From Pedobacter polaris (GTDB lineage Bacteria > Bacteroidota > Bacteroidia > Sphingobacteriales > Sphingobacteriaceae), in contig NZ_SWBR01000002.1 in the NCBI RefSeq assembly GCF_005116505.1, positions 1,054,314 through 1,118,313 of the forward strand: a stretch of DNA of 64,000 bases, in the 5' to 3' direction. The translations under genes were made by a program, and so were the position numbers. The notes beneath the pieces are model-generated. The model was not told where the DNA came from, made no database searches, and worked only from the letters and a program-made list of their open reading frames with translations. Below, one piece after another: positions 8,621-16,761 of this stretch; within the stretch, counting starts at the first letter, position 1; each line of letters starts with the position of its first letter.

Positions 8621-9246
8621 TTTTTTTACCACCAAAGACACCCAGAAAACCTAAGACAATATTAAATAATTTTATATATTAGAATATCCCTATTGATCAT
8701 TTAAAATTATAAAATGATTAATAAAACTTATCTCAACGATTTAGAGTACCAAATAACTGGTGCTTGTATAGAAGTTCACAAAATTTTAGGACCTGGTTAT
8801 TGGAAAGCATTTACCATAGGTGCTTGATTAGGGAGCTTCAAATCAGAAAAATTAATTTCATTTCTGAAAAAACGATTAGTGTTAATTACAAAGATCTAAT
8901 TTTAGATACCGATCTTCGTGTAGACTTATTTATTGAAGGCTGTATGGTTTTAGAATTAAAATCTATGAAAGGATTTTACCTATCCATGAAGCACAAATTT
9001 TAACTTATATGAAAATCTTAAATGCTCCTGTTGGATTACTTATCAATTTCAACAGCACAAATATTATCCAGAATGGCAAAAAACCATTTGTGAATGAGTA
9101 TTACCGTTCCCTATTTGAATAATCTTAAATTCTTTGAGATGTCTTAGATGGGGAAATGTAACAGCCTAGCCTAAAATTCTTATAAGCGGCATAAACTATA
9201 AACTTTGCCTTAGATTCCCTAAGATGTCTTAGATGGTGAAAAACAA
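8621..9246. repeat. Inverted repeats flanking the decayed GxxExxY gene
   Basis: The left arm (8621-8658) reads TTTTTTTACCACCAAAGACA then CCCAGAAAACCTAAGACA. The right arm (about 9208-9246) carries CCTAAGATGTCTTAGATGG then TGAAAAA, a recognisable inverse. A further partial copy (GAGATGTCTTAGATGG) lies at about 9136-9152. GxxExxY genes are often found inside repeats of this CACCAAGACAC type, so the whole 626-bp block looks like one inserted element. Confidence 0.5.
8714..9122 (+). pseudogene. GxxExxY family protein, two frameshifts
   Basis: The family, of unknown function with a restriction-endonuclease-like core, is recognised from three pieces in two frames. Piece one starts MINKTYLNDLEYQ and holds GACIEVHKILGPG. 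Piece two runs LLESIYHRCLIREL to RVDLFIEG and LELKS. Piece three runs ILPIHEAQILTYMK to KPFVNEYYRSLFE. One missing T near 8795 (GGTTTATTG expected) and one missing A near 8968 (GAAAAGG expected) would restore a 136-residue protein, normal for the family. Both lesions are single-base losses in homopolymers, so sequencing error cannot be ruled out. It lies between inverted repeats. Confidence 0.8.
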
Positions 9247-9248
9247 AA

Positions 9249-9719
9249 TTAGTACTCCAAAGGCACAATAGGTTCTTTCTTAGTAGTAGACATGATCATC
9301 ATGGTCTGAAAAGTTTTAACTACGGAGATTTTACTAATTTTATCCATAATTAAACGCTCATAAGCTTTAATGTCATTTACATAAACCTTTAATAGAAAAT
9401 CTGCCTGACCAGTTACATGGTGGCATTCTGTAATTTCATTAATTTGGTTTACTTCATCTAAAAAGATTTGAATAGTATTATTTTTATGAAAGTCTAACTG
9501 AACTTGAATAAAAGTTTTGATGCCCAACCCAAGTTTTTCCTCATCAACCAAGGCATGGTAGCTTTTAATGAATCCAGACATTTCTAGTTTACGTACTCTT
9601 TCTAATGTTGGAGCTGGAGAAAGGCCAATTTCTTGCGATAAAAGCAAATTGGTTATTCTACCATTTTCTTGTAAAAGCTTTAGAATTTTAAAATCAATTT
9701 TATCTAGTTCAGATGCCAT
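9249..9719 (-). CDS. Lrp/AsnC family transcriptional regulator
   Basis: A 156-residue feast/famine regulator with an N-terminal winged helix (residues about 5-55, LDKIDFKILKLLQENGRIT, recognition helix around LERVRKLEMSGF) and a C-terminal RAM ligand-binding domain (about 70-145, HVTGQADFLLKVYV). Such proteins form octamers and sense amino acids. It is divergent from the mntR-like gene with 137 bases between, but nothing links the two functionally. Which amino acid it senses cannot be told. Confidence 0.92.
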   Translation of the reverse strand: MASELDKIDFKILKLLQENGRITNLLLSQEIGLSPAPTLERVRKLEMSGFIKSYHALVDEEKLGLGIKTFIQVQLDFHKNNTIQIFLDEVNQINEITECHHVTGQADFLLKVYVNDIKAYERLIMDKISKISVVKTFQTMMIMSTTKKEPIVPLEY

Positions 9720-9819
9720 AATATCTAGTTATACCCAAAGGTAGTAATAGTAACGCAGTTTTACCAAATTTTATTCTACAAAATCTTTAAAAAAATACTT
9801 TTTATTTTACAATAAAATT

Positions 9820-9848
9820 TTTAGATTTATCTAAATTTAAAATTAGAT
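9820..9848 (+). promoter_or_regulatory. Putative MntR-type operator before mntR-mntH
   Basis: TTTAGATTTATCTAAA at 9820-9835 is a perfect palindrome (7-base arms, 2-base spacer). An extra half-site ATTAGAT begins at 9842, exactly 22 bases downstream of the first arm. It lies 21 bases before the repressor's ATG. The same layout with one base changed occurs at 15134 before the TonB receptor, which argues for one shared regulator, most likely the MntR-like protein itself. The binding is inferred. Confidence 0.7.
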
Positions 9849-9856
9849 TAATAAAA

Positions 9857-10507
9857 ATGCAATCTTATACCGAAGAGAACTATTTAAAGATCATTTACCA
9901 TCTATCTGTAATTAGCAATCCAGTTCAAACTAATGCAATTGCCGAAAAAATACAAACCAAAGCCGCATCGGTTACAGACATGCTAAAAAAACTTTCTGAT
10001 AAGGAGTTAGTAGACTATATAAAGTATCAAGGTGTAACCCTAACAGAAAAAGGAAAACTAACAGCCATAAATATTGTTAGGAAACATCGCCTATGGGAAG
10101 TTTTTTTAGTAGAAAAACTAAATTTTAAATGGGATGAAGTGCACGAAGTAGCTGAAGAATTAGAACACATTAAATCAACTTTATTAGTTGAACGTTTGGA
10201 TGAATTCTTAGAATTTCCAAAAGTTGATCCTCATGGCGACCCTATACCAGACCAACATGGGAATTTTGCAAATCTATCTTTTATTAAACTAAGTAAGTTA
10301 AAAACTAATGAAAAAGGCACAATTACAGGAGTTAGTGAACACTCCTCTCCTTTTTTAAAGCACTTAGAAAAATTAGGATTAACCTTGGGTAAAAGAGTTG
10401 AAATATCAGAAATTATAGATTTTGATGGTTCAGTAGAATTATTAATTGATGATAAAAAATTGAATATAAGCAGAGAAGTAGCGAAACACATTTTAATTAG
10501 TAAATAA
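9857..10507 (+). CDS. Metal-dependent repressor, DtxR/MntR family
   Basis: A 216-residue regulator. It has an N-terminal winged helix (residues about 1-70, TNAIAEKIQTKAASVTDMLK), a metal-binding dimerisation domain (about 70-140, with HEVAEELEHI and the family signature DPHGDPIP) and a C-terminal FeoA/SH3-like domain (about 150-215). Members bind Mn2+ or Fe2+ and then repress uptake genes. It is two bases from the Nramp transporter and behind a palindrome, so autoregulation with transporter control is very likely. Manganese is favoured by the Nramp partner, but iron is possible. Confidence 0.9.
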   Translation: MQSYTEENYLKIIYHLSVISNPVQTNAIAEKIQTKAASVTDMLKKLSDKELVDYIKYQGVTLTEKGKLTAINIVRKHRLWEVFLVEKLNFKWDEVHEVAEELEHIKSTLLVERLDEFLEFPKVDPHGDPIPDQHGNFANLSFIKLSKLKTNEKGTITGVSEHSSPFLKHLEKLGLTLGKRVEISEIIDFDGSVELLIDDKKLNISREVAKHILISK

Positions 10508-10509
10508 GT

Positions 10510-12369
10510 ATGAAGGATAAGCAGTCTTTAAGCGAGGTACATCAAAGTGTTGCAACAGATAAACGTAAAGGTTGGAGAAGAATTTTAGCTTTCATAGGCC
10601 CTGCTTATTTGGTTAGTGTTGGCTACATGGATCCAGGAAACTGGGCTACAGACATTGCGGGGGGAAGTAAATTCGGATATCAATTGATCTGGGTGCTACT
10701 AATGTCTAATCTAATTGCATTATTACTTCAATCACTAAGTGCTCGTTTAGGTATAGTTAGAGGATTAGATTTGGCTCAAGCATCAAGAAATGCTTATCCA
10801 AAATGGGTTAATTTCCCCTTATTTATTTTGGCGCAAACTGCAATTATAGCTTGTGACTTGGCCGAAATTATTGGAATGGCAATCGGTTTAAACTTATTGT
10901 TTGGCTTACCATTAATTTGGGGGGTATCAATAACCATATTTGACACTGTTTTATTACTCTTTTTACTTAATAAAGGAATGCGAAAAATGGAAGCCTTTAT
11001 TGTATCAATGGTATTTATTGTTGGTGTTTCTTTTTTAATAGAAATGTTTATTGTAGAACCCTCATTAAAAGAAATTGCAAAAGGTTTTGAACCCTCTATA
11101 CTTTCTGGAGACGCATTGTACATTGCAATTGGTATTATAGGAGCAACAGTAATGCCCCATAATCTTTACCTGCACTCCTCCTTAGTACAGACCAGAAAAT
11201 TTGAGAGAGATAATAAAGGAATTAAAGAAGCGATAAAGTTCAATTTCATAGATACTGCTGTTGCACTAAATCTAGCATTTTTTGTAAATGCTGCAATTTT
11301 AATTTTAGCCGCAGCAGCCTTTTTTAAAAATGGTTTTCACGAAGTTGCAGAAATACAAGATGCACATCGATTATTAAGCAACATTTTTGGCAGCATAGCT
11401 CCTGCGTTATTTGCCATCGCGTTAATTGCTGCTGGCCAGAGTAGTACGGTTACTGGCACGTTAGCTGGTCAAATTATTATGGAAGGTCATTTAAACTTAA
11501 GGATACAACCATGGTTACGAAGAATGATTACTCGTTTATTAGCAATTATCCCAGCTTTTTTTACCATACTATTTTTTGGTGAAAGTGCACTTGGAGGTTT
11601 ATTAATTTTAAGTCAGGTTGTACTGAGTTTGCAGTTAGGCTTTGCGATTATTCCACTTATCCATTTAACATCCGACAAAAAAGAAATGAAAGACTTTACC
11701 ATTAAAACTTGGGTTAAAGTTTTGGCATGGATGAGTGCAGTGGCAATTGTAAGCTTAAATATTAAACTAGTACTTGAAGAAATTACCGGATGGATTGCCG
11801 AAGCAGATGGTTGGTATATCTATGTTATTGTAATCCCTATGGCCATTTTAATTGGATTGTTGTTGATTTACATTTTCATCTATCCCCTACTAAATAAAAG
11901 GCAAAGGATTGGAAATGTACCACATGGAAATGCTTTAGCAATAGAGCATGTAGAAAAAATCAGCTACAAACGAATTGGTATCACTGTAGACTTCTCAAAA
12001 AATGATAGAAATACCATTCGTCATGCGCTAATTCAAGGCGGTAAAGAGGCTCATTATCATTTAATACATATTGTAGAAACGGCTGCAGCTAGATATCTTG
12101 GCGAAAAAGCAATGGACCATGAAACACAAACAGATACTGAAAATCTAGAAAAATATAGATTGAATTTATCTGAGTTAGGTTATGAATCTAGCTCACATAT
12201 TGGATTTGGCAGTACTGCAAAGGCAATTGCAGCTATCAGTAAACAACACGATATGGAGCTTTTAGTAATGGGTGCTCACGGACATAAAGGTTTAAAAGAT
12301 TTAATTTTTGGAACAACAGTAGATTCTGTTCGTCATAAAGTAACTATTCCGGTGTTAATTGTACGCTAG
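10510..12369 (+). CDS. Nramp divalent-metal transporter fused to a UspA domain
   Basis: Inner-membrane proton-coupled Mn2+/Fe2+ importer. Residues about 20-470 form the Nramp core with the metal-site motifs DPGNWAT (Asp41, TM1) and MPHNLYLHS (near 215, TM6). Residues about 485-619 add a cytosolic universal stress protein domain starting near YKRIGITVDFSKND and ending in the ATP-type signature GAHGHKGLKDL...GTTVDSVRH. Normal MntH is about 420 residues, so this is a genuine two-domain fusion, known in Bacteroidota. It follows the repressor by two bases. Its last 26 bases overlap the end of the opposite thioredoxin-like gene. Confidence 0.93.
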   Translation: MKDKQSLSEVHQSVATDKRKGWRRILAFIGPAYLVSVGYMDPGNWATDIAGGSKFGYQLIWVLLMSNLIALLLQSLSARLGIVRGLDLAQASRNAYPKWVNFPLFILAQTAIIACDLAEIIGMAIGLNLLFGLPLIWGVSITIFDTVLLLFLLNKGMRKMEAFIVSMVFIVGVSFLIEMFIVEPSLKEIAKGFEPSILSGDALYIAIGIIGATVMPHNLYLHSSLVQTRKFERDNKGIKEAIKFNFIDTAVALNLAFFVNAAILILAAAAFFKNGFHEVAEIQDAHRLLSNIFGSIAPALFAIALIAAGQSSTVTGTLAGQIIMEGHLNLRIQPWLRRMITRLLAIIPAFFTILFFGESALGGLLILSQVVLSLQLGFAIIPLIHLTSDKKEMKDFTIKTWVKVLAWMSAVAIVSLNIKLVLEEITGWIAEADGWYIYVIVIPMAILIGLLLIYIFIYPLLNKRQRIGNVPHGNALAIEHVEKISYKRIGITVDFSKNDRNTIRHALIQGGKEAHYHLIHIVETAAARYLGEKAMDHETQTDTENLEKYRLNLSELGYESSSHIGFGSTAKAIAAISKQHDMELLVMGAHGHKGLKDLIFGTTVDSVRHKVTIPVLIVR

Positions 12370-12817
12370 TTTTAATACTAAAACAAGTAAGCAATTTTGA
12401 TAAATTACTGGCATTAATGAATTCATGATGCTGGTAAATGATCTCATTATTACTACTTAAAATATAAGTTGATGGAAAAATCAATTTCTTTTGGTTGGCT
12501 AATGCTATAGCTAATTCATGGTAGCCTGAAGTTTGATTAAATATAAATTGTTTATTCTGATAGGTAAAGGATTGTTTTTCTTCTGCATTTAATTTAACAA
12601 AATAATACTGCTCATTTAATAAAGGAACAACATTTTTATCCTTAAAAACCACTTCATCCATTGCTTTACAATAGCTGCACCAGTTGGTATAAACAAACAC
12701 CAATAACTTTTTAATTTTTATCTTTTGTAGGCTATCTATTTGGTTAAAATTATAAATCTGCTGTTGTGCTTTAGCAGTAGAAATAATCAACAAGAGTGAG
12801 ATTAAAAGGCACTTCAT
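12344..12817 (-). CDS. Periplasmic thioredoxin-like protein (CxxC)
   Basis: A 157-residue protein with a signal peptide (MKCLLISLLLIISTAKAQ) and a thioredoxin-fold active site NWCSYCKAMDE (Cys47, Cys50). The typical ...FPSTYIL cis-proline segment lies near residue 115-121. It resembles the thioredoxin_7/DUF255-like group. It is two bases downstream of the TonB receptor and shares its operator, so it probably acts in the periplasm on the same metal-uptake task, for example keeping receptor cysteines reduced. That is inference. Its 3' end overlaps the end of the Nramp gene by 26 bp. Confidence 0.85.
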   Translation of the reverse strand: MKCLLISLLLIISTAKAQQQIYNFNQIDSLQKIKIKKLLVFVYTNWCSYCKAMDEVVFKDKNVVPLLNEQYYFVKLNAEEKQSFTYQNKQFIFNQTSGYHELAIALANQKKLIFPSTYILSSNNEIIYQHHEFINASNLSKLLTCFSIKTSVQLTPE

Positions 12818-12819
12818 AA

Positions 12820-15102
12820 TTACTTAATGTTTAATCTAATTCCTAAAAACCCTCTAATACCTTGGTTTGGTGCATATACATAATTTGGGTCGAATGTTAA
12901 ACCATAAGGGTTACTTGGTGTAGGAATAACTTGACCATCTGGTCTGAACTGTACGTTTTTGTCAAATGGATCATTAGCACGAGCGATAATAAATGGCGTC
13001 CCTTTATTTGGGGTGAAATTTAAAAGGTTCTTTATCCCTCCATAAATTTCGATGCCCTTTAGCCCATCATATGTCAATTGGATATTTTGTATGCTCCAAG
13101 TTGGAGAGAATGCCCTACGAGGATCTAAATCGCCTAATAAAGGTAAACGCATAGGGCTATAAATATTTCCCGTATAATCTATGCCTAAATTTAGTTTAGT
13201 AATTTTATAGGATACGGCCCAAGTACCTGAAAATTTTTCTGTTAAAATTTGGTTTTGCTTAATCCCATTCTCTACAAAACCAACATCTTGATATGTTGCA
13301 CCGACAGTTAGTTTTAAGCCTGAACTAAAAGCCATATCTATATTAGCAGTTAAACCTTTACTCACTGCATAACCATTTAAATTATCATAAATAATTTGGT
13401 TTGGATTGGTATCAAAATCACCAATGATTCTATTATTGAAATAGGTATAAAATGCAGAAAGATCTAAACCTAAAAATGAACCATCTTTTAAATAAATTTT
13501 CTTAAGAAAATTTAAATTAGCATTATAAGTACGTTCAGGTTTTAATTTATTATTAATTACAATATCTCTGGCACCGGTTAGTGCAGCATGATCTTCTGTA
13601 AAAATATTAACAACTCTAAAACCAGTTCCTGCATTTAACCTGATGATATTTTTATCGTTAATACTCCACTTATAGGCTAATCTTGGTGTAAAAATATGAC
13701 CATGAACGGAATTATAATCATATCGCAAACCTCCTAACAAAGCATGTGCTTTATTTAATGTAATTTCATTTTGAACAAATAAACCCGGTAAAAAGGTATT
13801 TTCTGGAGCATTTTTTTGGTTCGTTATGTCATTTGAAGCTGTTGCAGGAGTATTATCATCGTAATAAGTATAGCGGAAAGCAGCCCCAAAAAGCAAATCG
13901 TTAATGCCAATTTTTTTATCCCAAGTTAGCTGAGAAAATGCGATTTGCTGTTTAGCAATATAAGATGTACTTCCATATCTACTATCTTGATCATGATTGG
14001 TTAAAGAGAATGCTAAAAACATCTTTTCTTTAATGGGAAGTTGATAATTACCTATTAGCTCTACTCTTTTGGTATAAATACTTTCTCCATACACTTGATC
14101 TCCTCCTCTAAAAGACTTATTCCAATTCATTTCTCCTCCCCATCTATCTTCGTATAGATACCTGGCTGCGATAGAGAATAATCTATTCTCTTTGCGTGCA
14201 ATATTCCATTTTTGAAATATAGAGATACGATCTTGTAAAGTTACATCCGTAAACCCATCATGGTTATGGTCTATTTTATTACCATATTTAAAATAATTTA
14301 CACCTGTTAAAAAGGATACTTTATTATTAACATTAACTTTAAAGCCTAAATCTGCATTATACTCTGCATAGCCAGTAGCCATAAAATCGGCTGAAAACAA
14401 TGAAGCATTTTGTACTTTCTTAGTAATGATATTTATTAATCCACCAACGGCTTCACTACCGTATAAAGAAGATGCTGGACCCTTTACAACCTCTATCCGT
14501 TCTACTAGTGCATTTGGGATCCCGGATAATCCATAAACAGTAGACAAACTACTTACTATTGGCATTCCATCTATCAAAACCATGGTATACGGTCCTTCTA
14601 AACCATTGATATGAATATCGCCTGTATTGCAGATATTGCAATTGAGTTGAGGTCTTACACCGTTTACGTTTTGTAATGCTTCAAAAATACTCGGTGTAGG
14701 GTTTTTCTTAAAGAATTTTGCTGTATAAATTTCTACCGGAACAGGGCTCTCAAGCCTATTGACTTCTTTTTGTGTTCCAGAAATAACTACTTCATTTAAT
14801 CTTTCATCTAATGATTCTAGTTGGATTGGGGAAAGTATAGTATCTGACTTTAAGTCAACTTTCAAAGTAAATGTTTTAAAGCCTAACACACTTATTTTTA
14901 AATAATGTGTACCGGCCTGGAGTTCATTAAAGGTAAATTTCCCTAAACTATCAGTAAATGCTGTTCTTTTTAAAGCCGTCAGCTGAACTGTAGCTTTATT
15001 TGCAGCCCCGTCCGCAATAACGAAACCTCCTATTTTAAGTTGCTGAGCTTTAACATTATAAAATGTAAAAATAAATAAAACTAGAAGTATAATTCTTTTC
15101 AT
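12820..15102 (-). CDS. TonB-dependent outer-membrane receptor, probable metal uptake
   Basis: A 760-residue outer-membrane transporter. It has a signal peptide (to Ala19-Gln20), a carboxypeptidase-regulatory-like domain (about 22-98), a TonB-box-like LNEVVISGT (102-110), a plug (about 118-230, ending VEVVKGPASSLYGSEAVGG) and a beta barrel to the C-terminus. A CNICN motif (Cys155, Cys158) sits in the plug just before the GLEGPYTMVLIDG segment and could bind metal or form a disulfide. Its operator matches that of the mntR-mntH operon, so Mn or Fe (or a chelate) is the likely cargo. A thioredoxin-like gene follows two bases on. Confidence 0.9.
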   Translation of the reverse strand: MKRIILLVLFIFTFYNVKAQQLKIGGFVIADGAANKATVQLTALKRTAFTDSLGKFTFNELQAGTHYLKISVLGFKTFTLKVDLKSDTILSPIQLESLDERLNEVVISGTQKEVNRLESPVPVEIYTAKFFKKNPTPSIFEALQNVNGVRPQLNCNICNTGDIHINGLEGPYTMVLIDGMPIVSSLSTVYGLSGIPNALVERIEVVKGPASSLYGSEAVGGLINIITKKVQNASLFSADFMATGYAEYNADLGFKVNVNNKVSFLTGVNYFKYGNKIDHNHDGFTDVTLQDRISIFQKWNIARKENRLFSIAARYLYEDRWGGEMNWNKSFRGGDQVYGESIYTKRVELIGNYQLPIKEKMFLAFSLTNHDQDSRYGSTSYIAKQQIAFSQLTWDKKIGINDLLFGAAFRYTYYDDNTPATASNDITNQKNAPENTFLPGLFVQNEITLNKAHALLGGLRYDYNSVHGHIFTPRLAYKWSINDKNIIRLNAGTGFRVVNIFTEDHAALTGARDIVINNKLKPERTYNANLNFLKKIYLKDGSFLGLDLSAFYTYFNNRIIGDFDTNPNQIIYDNLNGYAVSKGLTANIDMAFSSGLKLTVGATYQDVGFVENGIKQNQILTEKFSGTWAVSYKITKLNLGIDYTGNIYSPMRLPLLGDLDPRRAFSPTWSIQNIQLTYDGLKGIEIYGGIKNLLNFTPNKGTPFIIARANDPFDKNVQFRPDGQVIPTPSNPYGLTFDPNYVYAPNQGIRGFLGIRLNIK

Positions 15103-15121
15103 GAAGTGTAAATTAGTACAG

Positions 15122-15129
15122 CAAAAATA
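15122..15129 (-). promoter_or_regulatory. Bacteroidota -7 promoter element (TonB receptor)
   Basis: On the reverse strand this reads TATTTTTG, a match to TAnnTTTG, 19 bases before the receptor start codon. The palindromic operator begins four bases further upstream, where a bound repressor would cover the -33/-7 spacer. Confidence 0.55.
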
Positions 15130-15133
15130 TAAA

Positions 15134-15162
15134 TTTAGATTTGTCTAAAAAAATATTTAGAT
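15134..15162 (-). promoter_or_regulatory. Putative MntR-type operator before the TonB receptor
   Basis: TTTAGATTTGTCTAAA at 15134-15149 differs by one base from the operator at 9820-9835. A half-site TTTAGAT begins at 15156, again 22 bases from the start of the main palindrome. The 22-base step, about two helical turns, would suit two repressor dimers as known for DtxR-family proteins. It sits directly upstream of the receptor's -7 element. SmpB is divergent and may or may not be affected. Confidence 0.7.
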
Positions 15163-15252
15163 ATATTTATTTATTATTTCATGAATAAACTAAAATTAGG
15201 GTTGCATAAATGCGATATTGTTATTCATTTAGAAATAACGATATTTGCAATT

Positions 15253-15702
15253 ATGTCAAAGGATATCCAAATAAAGAACAAAAGAGCCTATTTTGATTAT
15301 CATATTTTAGATAGTTATGTGGCTGGTATTGCATTGCTAGGCACTGAGATTAAAGCTGTTAGACAGGGCAAAGCCAATATGACAGATGCGTTTTGTATGT
15401 TTATTGGGGATGTACTTTATGTTAGAAACTTACATATTTCTGAGTATAGCCATAGTTCTTTTCATCACCATGATATTAAAAGAGATAGGATTTTATTGCT
15501 CCATAAAAAAGAATTGAAGAAATTAAAGGTTAAAGGGGAAGAAAAGGGTTTCACTATTGTTCCTTTAAGAATATTTACAAATGAGCGTGGGTTTGCTAAA
15601 ATCGAAATTGCGCTGGCACAAGGTAAAAAAGAATTTGATAAACGAGATAGTATCAAAGACAGAGAAAGCAAGCGTGAGATGGATAGAGCGATGAAGGTTT
15701 AG
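15253..15702 (+). CDS. smpB: SsrA-binding protein SmpB
   Basis: Binds tmRNA and brings it to stalled ribosomes for trans-translation. The 149-residue protein starts at MSKDIQIKNKRAYFDY. An in-frame upstream start at 15181 would add 24 residues not found in the family. Typical SmpB features are GIALLGTEIKAVRQGKANM, VRNLHIS and the basic tail DSIKDRESKREMDRAMK, which becomes helical in the ribosome. The gene is single and converges with pcm. Confidence 0.95.
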   Translation: MSKDIQIKNKRAYFDYHILDSYVAGIALLGTEIKAVRQGKANMTDAFCMFIGDVLYVRNLHISEYSHSSFHHHDIKRDRILLLHKKELKKLKVKGEEKGFTIVPLRIFTNERGFAKIEIALAQGKKEFDKRDSIKDRESKREMDRAMKV

Positions 15703-15800
15703 TTCATTGGTACTATTTGCTCATTGGTTCAATAGTTCACGAGGATTAGTTCATTACCTTAAAGCAATAGCCCAATGAACAAATGAACTATTTCAACTAG
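15701..15800. repeat. TTCATTGG-type inverted repeats between smpB and pcm
   Basis: TTCATTGG at 15703-15710 is the inverse of CCAATGAA at 15772-15779, and AATAGTTCA at 15731-15739 is the inverse of TGAACTATT at 15784-15792. The elements repeat an AGTTCATTGG theme. They fill the space between converging genes, so they may end transcription from both sides. Confidence 0.5.
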
Positions 15801-15812
15801 TAAACTACTCAG

Positions 15813-16469
15813 TTACCAGGCCTGATCGCCAACTAAAGGCACAAATCTAAAAGTATCAAGTTCTATTCTATCAAAATCATTTTCGCTAACACGAATAACA
15901 GTAATCATTTTCTGAGATTTTTCATCTCCAACTGGAATTACTAAAATTCCTCCGATTTTTAATTGCTTTAATAAAATTTCTGGTACAAATGGCGCTCCTG
16001 CTGTTACAATAATTTTGTGATAAGGAGCATGCTCTTCTATTCCTTTAGAGCCATCACCTAAAAAAAAATTAGCATTATAGCCCATTCCAGGTAACACCTT
16101 AATAGTATGTTTGTAAATATTTGGTTGGCGTTCTATAGTATATACATTTGCCCCAAGCTCCATCAAAACGCAAGTTTGATAACCAGAACCTGTTCCTATT
16201 TCTAATACTTTATCCCCTTTTTGAATGTGTAATAGTTCTGTTTGATAAGCTACTGTATATGGCTGAGAAATAGTTTGACCATCACCTATTGGAAAGGCAA
16301 TGTCTTTATAAGCTTGGTTCCAGAAAGTTTCGTCAAAAAAGAAATGGCGAGGCACTTTACCAATGGCCTTTAAAACCTTTTCGTCGCTAATACCTTTATC
16401 TTTTAATAATTCAACTAGCTTTTTTCTTGCCCCTCTTTCTCTGTAGTTATCAATAAACTTGTATGCCAT
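15813..16469 (-). CDS. pcm: Protein-L-isoaspartate O-methyltransferase
   Basis: Repairs isoaspartyl residues in aged proteins by SAM-dependent methylation. The 218-residue protein has the family signature around AFPIGDGQTISQPYTVA (residues about 60-76), the SAM motif I VLEIGTGSGYQT, the acidic motif YTIERQP and the later IIVTAGAPFVPE. The start MAYKFIDNY is the only good one. It converges with smpB. A gap of 292 bases to priA holds nothing recognisable. Confidence 0.93.
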   Translation of the reverse strand: MAYKFIDNYRERGARKKLVELLKDKGISDEKVLKAIGKVPRHFFFDETFWNQAYKDIAFPIGDGQTISQPYTVAYQTELLHIQKGDKVLEIGTGSGYQTCVLMELGANVYTIERQPNIYKHTIKVLPGMGYNANFFLGDGSKGIEEHAPYHKIIVTAGAPFVPEILLKQLKIGGILVIPVGDEKSQKMITVIRVSENDFDRIELDTFRFVPLVGDQAW

Positions 16470-16761
16470 CTGACTTCAAAAATAGCTTTTTGGGTGTAGA
16501 TAATTGAAATAAATTTAAGTTTTAAACCCAATAAAGTATAACCCACACTAAATCAACTTCAAAATATTTTGGTATTAGATTTATCATTTCATCGACTATT
16601 TATTATTCTTCACCATACAGTACTTCAAGATGTAATTATTTCTATTTTGGAAACGAAATTATTTAATCATAGCTAAGTTTAATGACAACCAAGCAAGCAG
16701 CCGTTAATGTGGCAATTATTTTAGATGAGATATTCCGTTCTTTAAGCCTAGTTGGCAGAAA

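Noticed and set aside
8764..9003. A 79-codon open frame that could be annotated as a free-standing protein
   Set aside because: It is the middle fragment of the frameshifted GxxExxY gene, and the matching fragments lie in another frame on both sides.
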